From Sphingomonas sp. AOB5 (GTDB lineage Bacteria > Pseudomonadota > Alphaproteobacteria > Sphingomonadales > Sphingomonadaceae), in NCBI RefSeq assembly GCF_029433115.1, contig NZ_JARNTV010000005.1:62001-126000 (forward strand): 64,000 nucleotides of DNA. Reading direction: 5' to 3'. The notes under the pieces were generated by a model. That model did not search any database and was not told the DNA's origin. It was given only the letters and a program-made list of their open reading frames with translations. Position 1 is the stretch's first letter. The number at the start of each line of letters is the position of its first letter. Position numbers and translations under genes: made by a program. Positions 1 to 9,567 of the stretch are shown here, in pieces.

Positions 1-222
1 GTGCTTGCCGCGCCAGCCATGCAGCAGGCTGGCGTGCCGGTCAGCATATCCGTCACCCAATTGCAGGATGGCAAGGACTGGAAACCCGCGTTCCGGGCGC
101 TGCACGATCGCCTCGAGGCGCGCTGGCCCGGCGCGACCCGCTATCAGGACGCGATGGGCCAAGCCATTTCGGAACCGCCCAACTGGCTCGTCAATCCGGC
201 GCCCTCTTCAACGGTTCGTTGA
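1..222 (+). CDS. 3' end of an unrecognised gene (5' end outside window)
   Basis: An open frame runs from the window edge to a TGA at 220-222 and gives 73 residues, with Trp-rich stretches such as DWKPAF and PPNWLVNP. I do not recognise the family. The GTG at position 1 is probably internal, so the protein most likely starts upstream of the window. Its last eight or so codons overlap, antisense, a diverged copy of the gatB 3' end (199-267), so the present stop codon may have been supplied by that duplicated DNA. Confidence 0.4.
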   Translation: MLAAPAMQQAGVPVSISVTQLQDGKDWKPAFRALHDRLEARWPGATRYQDAMGQAISEPPNWLVNPAPSSTVR

Positions 223-267
223 CCACCGCCGGGTTTGCTTTACCCGCCATCTCCCTCATCGTCCGGC
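199..267 (-). pseudogene. Diverged duplicate of the gatB 3' end (remnant)
   Basis: Read on the minus strand this segment encodes [20 protein letters not shown], against [20 protein letters not shown] at the C-terminus of the intact GatB. At DNA level 199-267 aligns without gaps to 1801-1869, and I count 59 of 69 identical bases. It has no upstream gatB sequence and no start, so it is a fragment. It lies just beyond the two-gene segment 283-1742, in the same orientation as gatB. That is the pattern left when DNA enters the 3' end of a gene and leaves a duplicated end on the far side. No integrase is present, and origin by tandem duplication followed by deletion is equally possible. Confidence 0.7.
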
Positions 268-282
268 AAAACCGATCGTACG

Positions 283-1191
283 TCACCGGAACGGATACGC
301 CCCCGCCGCCTCACGCCCGGACCGCACATCGATCACCTTTCCGCGGTCATAGGCCAGGATGCCCGGCACCGGCACCAGCCGGTTCACGCCGCCAGCGTTG
401 GGATTGAAGAACTTGCCGACCGCGCGATACTCGGCGGGCACCACCTTAACGCCCGCAAGCGCCGGAGGCAGCGCGGTGCCGGGCACGACCGGACGCACCG
501 TTCCGGCGATCAGCACGTTCGGCGTGTCGCTGCTCGGGCCGAAGCCGGTTTCCGCGGCCAGTTCGGGCACGCTCGACTTGCTCTTGGCCGCATCGGCATA
601 GAAAGTTCCCAGATCGATCACCTGCCCGGCCGGCGCGGTGAAGCCTACCGTGCCGAGGCAGAAGCAGACATGCAGCCCCTGCCACCCCATGCCCCACGAC
701 GCGCCATACAGCACGAAATCGCCGGGCACGGTCTCCACCAGGAACAGATTGTCCGGCTGCCCCTTCACGAACGGCCAGTTGTTCGCGACTGCATTCACGT
801 TGAGCGTGCCGGCATAGACGAAGTTGAACGTCTCCAGCGAAGGCACCGGCGGAATATCGCCGTTGAACGTCTTGCCCGCAGCTTCGGCCTGCGACTTCCT
901 CGCCAGCGCGCGTTCGCGCTCCGCCTTCAGCTTCGGCTCGGCTTCGGCGAAGGCTTTGGCCTTGGCCGCCCGATAGTCCTCCATCTCGGCAGCGCTCGGG
1001 ATGCGCATCATCACCGGCTCGAACGTCGGTACACCCTTGGGCTTGTGGACGCGGATGATGAAATAGGCGCGGTCGGGACGGATCGTGACCGGCGCACCTT
1101 CGCGGATCTGGACGATCTCCGGACCCGCGGCGGCGGGCGCCTGTGCGGGCAGCCCGGCCATGGCCAGTGCGGCGGCGAGCAATGCGAACAT
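283..1191 (-). CDS. Hypothetical secreted protein
   Basis: 302 residues starting with a signal peptide (about residues 1-21, ending in an Ala-rich stretch). The rest is soluble with no family I recognise. It has a charged Ala/Lys/Glu-rich stretch around residues 70-105, probably helical, then a beta-rich Gly/Trp region (YGASWGMGWQG). The start ATG overlaps the stop of the upstream gene (TGATG) and follows a clear GGAGG, so the two are co-transcribed and probably work together in the periplasm or cell envelope. Both lie in the segment between gatB and the gatB 3'-end remnant. Confidence 0.7.
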   Translation of the reverse strand: MFALLAAALAMAGLPAQAPAAAGPEIVQIREGAPVTIRPDRAYFIIRVHKPKGVPTFEPVMMRIPSAAEMEDYRAAKAKAFAEAEPKLKAERERALARKSQAEAAGKTFNGDIPPVPSLETFNFVYAGTLNVNAVANNWPFVKGQPDNLFLVETVPGDFVLYGASWGMGWQGLHVCFCLGTVGFTAPAGQVIDLGTFYADAAKSKSSVPELAAETGFGPSSDTPNVLIAGTVRPVVPGTALPPALAGVKVVPAEYRAVGKFFNPNAGGVNRLVPVPGILAYDRGKVIDVRSGREAAGAYPFR

Positions 1192-1742
1192 CAGCGATCC
1201 TCCGGAAGCGCGGCACCATCGGGCACGCTGCCCGAGGCTGCCTTGGCCTGCATGGCGATGGAAGCGGGCGAGAAGTTATCGGTCAGCACTTCCCAGCGGC
1301 GCTCCTGCAGCGGGTAGCGCTGATAACCGCGCGGCTCCATGCAGCGGCGCAGGCGCGACTGGCGTGCGCGCCGTTCCAGCGGCCCCGCGATGATCGCGCC
1401 GATCGCGACCCCGACCAACCCATAGGCCGGCACCGGCGTATAGGTCTCGGCCGCGGGCTTGTCCTCCCACGGCGCGAACATCGGCGTGCCGGGATGCGTC
1501 ATCCCCACCGGCAGGAAGCGATAGCATTCGGTGAAGTCGGCCAGCGCTTCCTCGAAACGGGTGTCCGCGCGCCAGAAATAGAAATATTTCCAGCCGTTGC
1601 GGATCACGTCGGGATCGCGCCCGCCGGAAAGATCGGGGATCGTGATCGTCGCCGGATCGAGCGACGGCGCCGCCTCCTGCGCACTCGCAGGCACCGCCAG
1701 CAGCGAGCAGGCACCCGCCAGAATCATTGGAATGATACGCAT
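1191..1742 (-). CDS. Hypothetical secreted protein with C-terminal membrane segment
   Basis: 183 residues from the ATG at 1742, which is chosen over an in-frame start at 1766 because a GGGGGGA ribosome site lies directly upstream and the protein then begins with a good signal peptide (MRIIPMILAG...SAQ). An aromatic stretch follows (WKYFYFWRAD). A hydrophobic Gly/Ala/Ile segment lies near residues 105-120, followed by basic residues (RRARQSRLRR), which suggests a membrane anchor or glycine-zipper-like element. The family is not recognised. It overlaps the next gene by three bases, which indicates translational coupling. Confidence 0.65.
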   Translation of the reverse strand: MRIIPMILAGACSLLAVPASAQEAAPSLDPATITIPDLSGGRDPDVIRNGWKYFYFWRADTRFEEALADFTECYRFLPVGMTHPGTPMFAPWEDKPAAETYTPVPAYGLVGVAIGAIIAGPLERRARQSRLRRCMEPRGYQRYPLQERRWEVLTDNFSPASIAMQAKAASGSVPDGAALPEDR

Positions 1743-1750
1743 CCGTCCCC

Positions 1751-1780
1751 CCTGACGAGGCACCATAATGCCTCGTCAGG
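1751..1780 (-). terminator. Hairpin after gatB
   Basis: A perfect 11-bp inverted repeat (CCTGACGAGGC, 8-base loop, GCCTCGTCAGG) lies 13 bases beyond the gatB stop. There is no U-tract, so termination is plausible but not certain. It separates gatB from the two secreted-protein genes. Confidence 0.5.
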
Positions 1781-1792
1781 CGGAGGCAACGA

Positions 1793-3298
1793 TCAACCCA
1801 GCGCCTTCTTCAGCAGTTCGTTGACCACTGCCGGGTTCGCCTTGCCCGCCATCGCCTTCATCGTCTGGCCGACGAAGAAGCCGAACAGGGTTTCCTTGCC
1901 GCCGCGATACTGTTCCAGCTGGCCGGGGTTCTTGGCCAGAACCTCCGCGATCACGGCTTCGATCGCGCCGGTGTCGCTGGTCTGCTTCAGGCCGCGTTCC
2001 TCGACGATCTTCTCGGCGCCGTCGCCGGTTTCGAGCATGATCTCGAACACCTGCTTGGCCAGCGGACCGCTCAGCGTCCCGTTGGCAGCCAGCGCCAGCA
2101 GCTCGGCGCCCTGAACCGGGCTGACCGGGCTTTCGTCCAGTCCCTTGCCCAGCTTGTTGAGCGCGCCGAACAGGTCGGAGATCAGCCAGTTGGCGCTCGC
2201 CCGCGCCACTTCCTGTTCGCCCTTGCCCTGGATGCGCGCACCCTCGGCCAGCAGCGCTTCGAACCAGCGCGCCGTATCGGCATCGGCGGTCAGCACCGCA
2301 GCGTTATAGGCGGTCAGCCCCAGATCCTGCTCGTAGCGGCGGCGCTTGGCGTCCGGCAGTTCGGGCAGGCTCGCCTGGCACTCGTTCAGGAATGCATCGT
2401 CCAGTTCGAGCGGCAACAGGTCGGGATCGGGGAAATAGCGATAATCGTGCGCATCTTCCTTCGATCGCATCGACCGCGTCTCGCCGCGGTCTGGATCGAA
2501 CAACCGGGTTTCCTGCACGATGCGGCCACCGGCCTCGAGCACCTCGACCTGACGCCGCGCCTCGATCTCGACCGTCTGCATCACGAAGCGGACCGAGTTG
2601 ACATTCTTGGTCTCGGTTCGCGTACCGAATTCCTCGCCCGGACGGCGGACCGACACGTTCACGTCGGCGCGCATCGAGCCCTGATCCATATTACCGTCGC
2701 ACGACCCGACATAGCGCAGGATCGAACGCAACTTGGCGACATAGGCACCCGCTTCCTGCGGCGAACGCATGTCCGGCTTCGACACGATCTCCATCAGCGC
2801 CACACCGGCGCGGTTGAGATCGACGTACGAGCGCGTCGGATGCTGGTCATGCATCAGCTTGCCCGCATCCTGCTCGACATGGATCCGCTCGATCCCGATG
2901 GTCTTCACCTCGGCATCGGGATCCTTCTCGTCCAAGCTGATCTCGAGCTGCCCCTCGCCCACCAGCGGGTGATAGAGCTGGCTGATCTGATAGCCCTGCG
3001 GCAGATCGGCGTAGAAGTAATTCTTCCGGTCGAACCGCGACCATTTGTTGATCACCGCGCCCAGCGCCATGCCGGTGCGCACCGCCTGACGGATGCACTC
3101 GCGGTTCGGCGTCGGCAGCATGCCGGGCATGGCCGCGTCGATGAGCGAAACCTGGCTGTTCGGCTCCGCACCGAACGCCGTGGCCGCGCCCGAGAACAGC
3201 TTGGCGTTGGACGTGACCTGCGCATGGACTTCCAGGCCGATCACGACCTCCCATTCGCCGGTTTCGCCTTTGATGCGGTAAGCGGATTCGCTCGCCAT
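1793..3298 (-). CDS. gatB: Aspartyl/glutamyl-tRNA(Asn/Gln) amidotransferase subunit B
   Basis: GatB binds misacylated Glu-tRNA(Gln) or Asp-tRNA(Asn) and activates the acyl group for amidation, using ammonia from GatA. The N-terminal cradle domain begins with [10 protein letters not shown] and contains the LFSGA and [16 protein letters not shown] motifs. The C-terminus carries the YqeY-like tail domain ending in [17 protein letters not shown]. Length is about 501 residues, normal for the family. The ATG at 3298 is preferred; a GTG three codons upstream (3307) would overlap the fkbM-like stop. It is the last gene of the gatC-gatA-fkbM-gatB operon. Confidence 0.97.
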   Translation of the reverse strand: MASESAYRIKGETGEWEVVIGLEVHAQVTSNAKLFSGAATAFGAEPNSQVSLIDAAMPGMLPTPNRECIRQAVRTGMALGAVINKWSRFDRKNYFYADLPQGYQISQLYHPLVGEGQLEISLDEKDPDAEVKTIGIERIHVEQDAGKLMHDQHPTRSYVDLNRAGVALMEIVSKPDMRSPQEAGAYVAKLRSILRYVGSCDGNMDQGSMRADVNVSVRRPGEEFGTRTETKNVNSVRFVMQTVEIEARRQVEVLEAGGRIVQETRLFDPDRGETRSMRSKEDAHDYRYFPDPDLLPLELDDAFLNECQASLPELPDAKRRRYEQDLGLTAYNAAVLTADADTARWFEALLAEGARIQGKGEQEVARASANWLISDLFGALNKLGKGLDESPVSPVQGAELLALAANGTLSGPLAKQVFEIMLETGDGAEKIVEERGLKQTSDTGAIEAVIAEVLAKNPGQLEQYRGGKETLFGFFVGQTMKAMAGKANPAVVNELLKKALG

Positions 3299-3299
3299 C

Positions 3300-4169
3300 T
3301 TATTCACCTTGCTTCTTGCGGGGCGCGCGGCGCTTGGCCGGCGCGGGTTCGTTCGGCACCACCAGATAATTGGTGTTCACCGGATAGCGTTTGTAGGTCT
3401 TCTCGGTGCGATAGCCCAGTTCGGCGCACAGGCTTTCGAATGCGGGGATGTTCACATCCTCTACCTCGACGAAGATCACCGGGCGATGCCGCGCGATCGT
3501 CTCGCGCATCCCGGCCAGCACCTGCATCTCCAGACCCTCGGTATCGATCTTGATGAAGGTCACCGGCTTGTCCGCCAACAGGCTGTCGCCCGCGACGATC
3601 TCGAATTCGCCGCTGTCGCTCACTTCCAGCGAAGCGCCGCCCAGATTGGCATAGGGCAGATGCACGCTGGCGCGGCCGGGCTTGTCCGACAGGCCGACCG
3701 GATGGATCGTCACGCGGTCCGCCAGCCCGTTCAGGGCGACGTTGATCCCCAGCACCTTCAGCGCGGGCGGGTTCGGCTCGAACGCGATCACCCGCTCCGC
3801 GCCCAGCACCAACGTGGCATAGAGCGTGTGGTTGCCCACATTGGCCCCCGCATCGACGAACAGCCCGCCCTTGAACCATGGCGCCAGCAGCGCCAGCTCC
3901 TCGGCCTCGTAGAATTTGCCGCGCAGGTGATAGCGCTGGATCAGGTCGCTATTGTCCTCGACGAAGAAGCGGACCGGCTTACCCTGCTCGCTCGTCTCGA
4001 CCACCGCGCCGCGCGTCACGCCAGCCGGATCCCGCTTCCACTGGAACGAGAGGCCCGCCGCGCGCGACCCCGGCGTCTCGATCCGCGCAAGATCGAGACC
4101 CATACGGTTCAGCAGCTGACCGCTGCGCTGGATCGACCGCAGAAAAAGGTGCCGAAGCGTTACCACCAC
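3300..4169 (-). CDS. FkbM-family SAM-dependent methyltransferase
   Basis: 289 residues with a class I SAM-binding fold. Motif I is [15 protein letters not shown] at about 108-122, an acidic residue follows at the end of strand 2 (AFEPNP), and the FkbM signature [17 protein letters not shown] is near residues 205-221. FkbM proteins usually O-methylate sugars or small molecules; the substrate here is unknown. It starts with GTG, overlaps the gatA end by 10 bases and ends next to the gatB start, so it is translated within the gat operon although it has no known role in tRNA amidation. The basic C-terminus ([11 protein letters not shown]) is unusual and could bind nucleic acid. Confidence 0.88.
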   Translation of the reverse strand: MVVTLRHLFLRSIQRSGQLLNRMGLDLARIETPGSRAAGLSFQWKRDPAGVTRGAVVETSEQGKPVRFFVEDNSDLIQRYHLRGKFYEAEELALLAPWFKGGLFVDAGANVGNHTLYATLVLGAERVIAFEPNPPALKVLGINVALNGLADRVTIHPVGLSDKPGRASVHLPYANLGGASLEVSDSGEFEIVAGDSLLADKPVTFIKIDTEGLEMQVLAGMRETIARHRPVIFVEVEDVNIPAFESLCAELGYRTEKTYKRYPVNTNYLVVPNEPAPAKRRAPRKKQGE

Positions 4170-5641
4170 GCATCCGGACGCGCGGTGAAGCCCGCGCGCT
4201 GCTCGATCGCGAGGCCCGCGTTCAGCACGCCCTGCTCGTCCAGCGGCCTGCCGATGATCTGCAGGCCCAGCGGCAGCCCGTCCTTGTCCAGCCCGCCCGG
4301 CACGCTCATCGCGGGCAGGCCCGCAAGGCTCGACGGCACCGTGAACACGTCGTTGAGGTACATCGCCAGCGGATCGGCCGACTTTTCGCCCAGCGCAAAG
4401 GCCGAGCTGGGAGCGGTCGGGGTCAGCAGATAGTCACACAGCGTGAAGGCGTTCTCGAAATCGCGCGCGATCAGCGTGCGGACCTTCGATGCCTGGGTGA
4501 AGTAGGCGTCGTAGAAACCGGCCGACAGCACATAGGTGCCGATCAGGATGCGGCGCTTCACTTCGTCGCCGAAGCCCGCCGCACGCGTCGCGGCATACAT
4601 GTCCTGAAGGTTCGCACCCTCGGGCAGGTCGCGCAGGCCGTAGCGCACGCCGTCATAGCGGGCGAGGTTCGACGAGGCCTCGGCCGGCGCGATGATGTAA
4701 TAGGCCGGCAGCGCATATTTGGTGTGCGGCAGCGAGACTTCGACGATCTCCGCCCCGGCATCCTTCAGCCATTCGATGCCACGATCCCACAGCGCCAGAA
4801 TCTCGGGCGGCGAACCGTCGAGACGGTATTCCTTCGGGATACCGATCCTCTTGCCGCGCAGATCGCCCGAGAGATTGTCCTCCCACTTGGGCACCTGCAG
4901 GTTCAGCGACGTGGAGTCCTTCGGATCGAACCCCGCCATATTCTCCAGCAGGATCGCGCAGTCGCGCACGTCGCGCGCCATCGGCCCGGCCTGATCGAGC
5001 GACGATGCGAACGCCACCACGCCCCAGCGCGAGCAGCGGCCATAGGTCGGCTTGATGCCACTGATGCCGACGAACGCGGCGGGCTGGCGGATCGAGCCGC
5101 CGGTATCGGTGCCGGTCGCGCCCGGGCACAGCCGCGCGGCCACTGCCGACGAGCTGCCGCCCGACGAACCGCCCGGCGCCAGCGCGACATTGCTGCCCTG
5201 CTTGCGCCACGGCGAGATCACGTTGCCGAAATAGCTGGTCTCGTTGGACGAACCCATCGCGAACTGATCGAGGTTCAGCTTGCCCAGCATGCCCGCGCCC
5301 GCATCCCACAATTTCTGCGAGACGGTCGATTCATAGACTGGCTTGAAGCCTTCCAGGATGTGGCTGGCCGCGGTGGTCTGCACGCCCTTGGTGCAGAACA
5401 GGTCCTTCATGCCGATCGGCACGCCGGCCAGCGGCTTCAGCGTCTCGCCCCGCGCCAGCGCCTCGTCGGCGGCACGGGCAGCGGCGATCGCATGGTCCGG
5501 CGTCTCAACGATGAACGCGTTCAGTCCCTTGGCCCGGCTCACCTTGATGACGAACGCATCGGCCACTTCGCGCGCGGAGAATTTGCCGCCGCGCACGCCG
5601 TCGCGCAGTTCGGCGACGCCCAGATCGGTGAGGTCGCCCAT
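4160..5641 (-). CDS. gatA: Glutamyl-tRNA(Gln) amidotransferase subunit A
   Basis: The amidase subunit, which hydrolyses glutamine and passes ammonia to GatB. It is 493 residues with the amidase signature: catalytic Lys in [10 protein letters not shown], the Gly/Ser-rich loop around [14 protein letters not shown] (cis-Ser) and [14 protein letters not shown] (nucleophile Ser). The ATG shares a base with the gatC stop (TAATG), so it is translationally coupled to gatC. The 3' end overlaps the FkbM gene by 10 bases. Confidence 0.97.
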   Translation of the reverse strand: MGDLTDLGVAELRDGVRGGKFSAREVADAFVIKVSRAKGLNAFIVETPDHAIAAARAADEALARGETLKPLAGVPIGMKDLFCTKGVQTTAASHILEGFKPVYESTVSQKLWDAGAGMLGKLNLDQFAMGSSNETSYFGNVISPWRKQGSNVALAPGGSSGGSSSAVAARLCPGATGTDTGGSIRQPAAFVGISGIKPTYGRCSRWGVVAFASSLDQAGPMARDVRDCAILLENMAGFDPKDSTSLNLQVPKWEDNLSGDLRGKRIGIPKEYRLDGSPPEILALWDRGIEWLKDAGAEIVEVSLPHTKYALPAYYIIAPAEASSNLARYDGVRYGLRDLPEGANLQDMYAATRAAGFGDEVKRRILIGTYVLSAGFYDAYFTQASKVRTLIARDFENAFTLCDYLLTPTAPSSAFALGEKSADPLAMYLNDVFTVPSSLAGLPAMSVPGGLDKDGLPLGLQIIGRPLDEQGVLNAGLAIEQRAGFTARPDAWW

Positions 5642-5928
5642 TATTCCACCACCTTCGGCACGGTGAAGAAGCCATGCTCGCCCTGCGGCGCATTCTGCAG
5701 CACCGCGTCGCGCTGGCCGCCTTCGGTGACCACATCGTCCCTCAGCCGGAGCGTATTGGGGATCACCGCGGTCATCGGCGCCACGCCCGAGGTATCCACC
5801 TCGCCGAGCTGCTCGATCCAGCCGAGGATGTTGTTGAGCTCCGGCGCCAGCCGTTCGGCGTCGGCGTCGGTGATCGCGATGCGGGCAAGGCTCGCGACCT
5901 TCTTCACGGTTGCAGTGTCTACGGACAT
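5641..5928 (-). CDS. gatC: Glutamyl-tRNA(Gln) amidotransferase subunit C
   Basis: A 95-residue subunit that wraps around GatA and stabilises the GatCAB complex. It shows the family pattern [10 protein letters not shown] near the N-terminus, [12 protein letters not shown] in the middle and the DVV...N.P late motif. The start is placed at the ATG at 5928 (MSVDT...) rather than seven codons upstream because GatC proteins normally begin just before the VKKVA helix. It is the first gene of the operon. Confidence 0.95.
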   Translation of the reverse strand: MSVDTATVKKVASLARIAITDADAERLAPELNNILGWIEQLGEVDTSGVAPMTAVIPNTLRLRDDVVTEGGQRDAVLQNAPQGEHGFFTVPKVVE

Positions 5929-5983
5929 GGGAGCGCGCCTAGCAGGCACGCCCCCATGCCATCAAGCGCCGGTTACGAGCCCA

Positions 5984-7780
5984 TCACTCAAAAGCGTCGC
6001 CCACCGGCTGCCCACCGACGAACACCTGGCGCCGCTGCACCGGGCGAACCTCGATTTGACCTTGCGCGTAACCGTTCGCTTTCGCCTTGAGCTCGGCCGC
6101 GGTGATCGATCCACGCTCTCCGGTCGACCATTTGCCGCCGATCAGCATATACCTTGCCGCGAGGCCGCAATAATTCCCGACCGCGATCTTCTCGTTTGCC
6201 CGGCCATTGGAGGGCCTCGGCTGTTCGAAGCAGGAATCTGTCAGAAGAAGGGCTTCCTTGCCGTCCGGCTGGATCATCAGCGTGCACTTCCAGCCATAGC
6301 AGGGCTCATCCTGAACCAGCACATCCCGCAGCGCATCGGGGATTGCTGTTCCGTCCGGCAGGACGCGCAGGTTCTTGGTCATCTGCTCGCGCTGCACGTG
6401 GCTCCGATCCGGTTCTTGAATGTCCCAGCGGTTCTCGACCTTGGCGACTTCGATCGCCTTCGCCTTGATCGCGGCGTTGGGCGATGTCTTCAGCCGCTCC
6501 AGAGCATCGCGTCCCGCCTGCCCGAACTCGAACGCCAGCGCGCGCCAGTCGAATTTGTCGGGCGCGATCTTGCCCGATTCCAGCCGCGCGACCTGATCCC
6601 GGGTCGAGATCGCGTTGAAGCTGATCAGCGGCGTCGCCAGCAGCAGCGCGATGGCGCACAGGCCGAAGGCGAGGTTGAGGTTCGCCGGCCGGGCCTTCTC
6701 CGCCCAGTCCAGCCGCCCGCGCAGCAGCGAGACGAGATAGGCAAGCCCATAGGCGCAGGCGATCACCACGAAGGTCAGCGCCCATAACCGGTCCGGCGTG
6801 AAGCCGTACTGCCCGATGCGCAGCCCGGTCGCGATGGCGGCGATTACCGCCATCGGCAGCATCACCAGCCCCAGCCCCATCGCGCCATATTTCAGCGCCG
6901 GGAAACGCCGCTCCTGATCGGGCGCATTGCCGATCACCGCATTGGCGAGGATCAGCGAGCCGACGCAGCAGCTCAGCAGCAGCGGCGTGGTCGCGCTGGT
7001 CGCTTCCCACAGCGCGCCAAGGCCGGTGAAGGGCAGCGCCAGCACGAACAGGATCAGCCCGATCGCCAGCACCGGCGCCAACACCGCCAGCACCATCGCC
7101 ACGACGCGCTGGAGCAGATGAACCACCTTGTCCTGCTCGCGCAGCATCCCCAGCGCGCCGCCGAACGCAGTCCCGATCAGCGCGTGCCAGAACCAGCTTT
7201 TCTCCAGCAGATCCCGCAGGATATCGATCTTGATCAGGTGGAACAGCTGGGCGAGCAACACGCTCAGCAGCGCGGTGACGCCGACAAACGCCCAGCAGGC
7301 GCCCCACAGCACCACGTTGGTCCAGGCATGGTCATGGACCGAAGCATAGGGAAAGCGCGGCCGCCCCTCGAACGCCACCGCGTCGCGTGCCGCCTGAAAC
7401 AGCGGCGCGGCGATGATGATGCCCAGGAACAGGCTGAACGTCCGCCAGCCATCGCCACCACTCCACTGGTCCGGTCCCCCGTTCCACCAGACCACCGCGC
7501 CGGCCATCACGCCCATCACGGCGGAAAAGGCCAGCGAGGCCCACCACAGCCGCCGTTCGCTGGTGAAGCCGATCAGGCCCGCGGTCACCGTGACGGTCGC
7601 CGCCAGCGCCAGCGTCAGCGCGGTCGGCGTGTGCCGGTAATAGGGTTCATCGCCCAGCAGGAAATACACGGTCAGTCCCGCCGCCAGCCCCAGCAGCGCC
7701 AGCAGTGCCGGGCGCAGCGGCCAATGCTCATGCTCGGTGGGCAGGCTCTCGTCGGCCTCGAATTCGTGCGAGTCGCTCAT
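5984..7780 (-). CDS. DUF4153-like polytopic membrane protein
   Basis: 598 residues. About ten to twelve hydrophobic segments fill residues 25-400, and a soluble, probably periplasmic or cytosolic, tail of about 200 residues follows. The layout and the HxxKIDILRDLLEKSWFW region resemble the DUF4153 family of uncharacterised bacterial membrane proteins. The tail contains four cysteines (EPCYGWKC, DSCFEQP, NYCGLA). The start has a strong GGGAGGGGA ribosome site. It is monocistronic, between gatC and a divergent hydrolase gene. No function can be assigned. Confidence 0.75.
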   Translation of the reverse strand: MSDSHEFEADESLPTEHEHWPLRPALLALLGLAAGLTVYFLLGDEPYYRHTPTALTLALAATVTVTAGLIGFTSERRLWWASLAFSAVMGVMAGAVVWWNGGPDQWSGGDGWRTFSLFLGIIIAAPLFQAARDAVAFEGRPRFPYASVHDHAWTNVVLWGACWAFVGVTALLSVLLAQLFHLIKIDILRDLLEKSWFWHALIGTAFGGALGMLREQDKVVHLLQRVVAMVLAVLAPVLAIGLILFVLALPFTGLGALWEATSATTPLLLSCCVGSLILANAVIGNAPDQERRFPALKYGAMGLGLVMLPMAVIAAIATGLRIGQYGFTPDRLWALTFVVIACAYGLAYLVSLLRGRLDWAEKARPANLNLAFGLCAIALLLATPLISFNAISTRDQVARLESGKIAPDKFDWRALAFEFGQAGRDALERLKTSPNAAIKAKAIEVAKVENRWDIQEPDRSHVQREQMTKNLRVLPDGTAIPDALRDVLVQDEPCYGWKCTLMIQPDGKEALLLTDSCFEQPRPSNGRANEKIAVGNYCGLAARYMLIGGKWSTGERGSITAAELKAKANGYAQGQIEVRPVQRRQVFVGGQPVGDAFE

Positions 7781-7962
7781 GATCTTCCCCTCCCCGCGCA
7801 GGGCGCGGCCACGTCATGACTTGATGCGCGCAGAGTCGGGGATCGCAGCCCTGCGGTAAAGCGAAATTGCGGTGCATCCGCCGTGCAGATTCGGTGCGGA
7901 CATCCCGGTTGCATGTTTCGCACGCATGGCTCAGGGGAACGCGGTTGCCGCGCCCGCGGTTA

Positions 7963-7977
7963 TGCTGCATTGCACAA
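7963..7977 (+). promoter_or_regulatory. TGCTGCATTGCACAA motif before the hydrolase gene
   Basis: This 15-bp element ends two bases before the GGAG ribosome site of the gene starting at 7991. Its core TGCTGCA(T)TGC resembles the motifs before wza (45088-45106) and rfbF (55128-55146). PhaR regulators of alphaproteobacteria bind TGC-repeat sites of this general shape; applying that here is a guess from memory. Confidence 0.3.
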
Positions 7978-7990
7978 TGGAGTGGTCCAC

Positions 7991-9109
7991 TTGGCCCGCA
8001 AGTTTCTCTATGCAATCGCCGTCCTGATCGTGCTCGCGCTCGCCGCCACCTTCGCCTACCGCTTCTGGGGGCCGCAACTGATGCGCGCCGCGCTGGTACC
8101 CGGCGTCGAGGTGGCGAAGCTGCCGCCGCACGGCGATTACAGCCGGATCGAGATGTGGATGGCCCGGCCTGACAAGCCTGGCAACCCGGCGCTGTGGACC
8201 CCAGAAGGTTACAAGCCGACCACCGAGCCCAAGGCGGCGGTATTCTTCATCCACCCGACCTCGTTCCTCGACCGCACCCAGTGGAATGCGCCACTCGACA
8301 ATGTCGAGGCCAACGGCCGCGCCGAACTGTTCCTGCGCGGACAGGCCAGCGCGTTCAACGGCGTCGGCGCGATCTGGGCGCCGCGATACCGCCAGGCGAC
8401 CTTCGGCGCGTTCCTGACCGACAAGGTGCAGGCACAGCAGGCGCTCGACATCGCCTATGGCGACGTGCTGGCGGCGTTCGACCAGTTCCTGAAGGAAGCC
8501 GGCGACCGCCCGATCATCCTCGCCGGGCACAGCCAGGGCGCGCTCCACCTCTCGCGCCTGCTGACCGAGCGCGTGGCGGGCACGCCGCTCGCGAAGCGGA
8601 TCGTCGCTGCCTATGTCGTCGGCTGGCCGGTGTCGGTCACCGCCGATCTGCCGAAAATGGGCCTGCCCGCCTGCACCGCCGCCGATCAGGCCGGGTGCAT
8701 CCTCTCATGGCAAAGCTTCGGCGAGCCCGCCGCCGCGTTCGACGATCCGACCAACACCGCGCTCGTCACCGACGTGTTCGATGCGACCAGGGGCTATACC
8801 GGCCAGCCGCGCGCGGGCACGCCATTGGTCTGCACCAATCCCATCACCGGCAAGCCCGGCGACACCGCCCCCGCCGCCGCCAATCTGGGCACGCTGATCC
8901 CCACCAAGGACCTCAGCAACGCGCGGATCGAGGCCGGTGTGGTCCCGGCCCGCTGCGACGGACGCGGCTTTCTGATGATCGGCGCGAACCTGCCGAACAT
9001 GGGCCCCTATGTCCTGTCGGGCCAGAATTACCATGTGTTCGACTACAGCCTGTTCTGGGCGAATATCCGCAAGGACGCCGAGCGGCGCATGGCGGCGTAT
9101 CAGGGGTGA
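7991..9109 (+). CDS. DUF3089-like alpha/beta hydrolase, membrane-anchored
   Basis: 372 residues. The TTG at 7991 is the best start: GGAG lies eight bases upstream, and the protein then begins [11 protein letters not shown] with one N-terminal membrane segment (about residues 4-25). The following domain has the lipase-type nucleophile elbow AGHSQGALH, an early strand [11 protein letters not shown] and a late His in [11 protein letters not shown] that could complete the triad. These features fit the DUF3089 family of lipase-like proteins. The substrate is unknown; a periplasmic face is inferred. Its stop overlaps the ruvX start (GTGA), so ruvX is co-translated. Confidence 0.78.
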   Translation: MARKFLYAIAVLIVLALAATFAYRFWGPQLMRAALVPGVEVAKLPPHGDYSRIEMWMARPDKPGNPALWTPEGYKPTTEPKAAVFFIHPTSFLDRTQWNAPLDNVEANGRAELFLRGQASAFNGVGAIWAPRYRQATFGAFLTDKVQAQQALDIAYGDVLAAFDQFLKEAGDRPIILAGHSQGALHLSRLLTERVAGTPLAKRIVAAYVVGWPVSVTADLPKMGLPACTAADQAGCILSWQSFGEPAAAFDDPTNTALVTDVFDATRGYTGQPRAGTPLVCTNPITGKPGDTAPAAANLGTLIPTKDLSNARIEAGVVPARCDGRGFLMIGANLPNMGPYVLSGQNYHVFDYSLFWANIRKDAERRMAAYQG

Positions 9110-9567
9110 TCACCACCGATCGCCATGCCTATCGCGAGGCCCTGCCGGATGGCGGCCGCCTGCTCGGCCTCGACGTGGGCACCAAGACCATCGGCACCGC
9201 GCTGTGCGACGCCGGGTGGAGCTTCGCCTCGCCTGCCCTGCTGATCCGCCGCACCAAGTTCACAAAGGACAAGGCGGCGCTGGCCGAACTGATCGCGCAG
9301 CAGCAGGTGAAGGGCCTCGTCATCGGCCTGCCGCTCAACCTCGACGGCACCGATAGCCCGCGTACCCAGTCGACCCGCGCTTTCGCCCGCAACCTCGACG
9401 ATATGGGCCTGCCGATCCTGCTGCAGGACGAGCGCTGGTCCACCGTCGCGGTCGAGCGCACCCTGATCGAACAGGATTTCAGCCGCGCCCGCCGCGCGGA
9501 GATGATCGACAATATGGCCGCCGCCCATATCCTTCAGGGCGCCATCGACGGGCTGGTCAGCGCCTAG
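9106..9567 (+). CDS. ruvX: Putative pre-16S rRNA nuclease / Holliday junction resolvase YqgF
   Basis: 153 residues with an RNase H-like fold. The first acidic residue is in [31 protein letters not shown] is the family signature, and [12 protein letters not shown] plus [12 protein letters not shown] carry the remaining acidic residues. YqgF/RuvX proteins process the 5' end of 16S rRNA in Escherichia coli; a resolvase role has also been proposed. The GTG start overlaps the upstream stop, and the gene converges with the membrane-protein gene at 9564, overlapping it by four bases. Confidence 0.92.
   Translation: MITTDRHAYREALPDGGRLLGLDVGTKTIGTALCDAGWSFASPALLIRRTKFTKDKAALAELIAQQQVKGLVIGLPLNLDGTDSPRTQSTRAFARNLDDMGLPILLQDERWSTVAVERTLIEQDFSRARRAEMIDNMAAAHILQGAIDGLVSA

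Noticed and set aside
3878..6787. A 969-codon open frame on the plus strand
   Set aside because: It lies antisense to gatA, gatC and the DUF4153-like gene, is Arg/Gln/Ala-rich with no domain, and is the usual shadow of GC-rich coding DNA.
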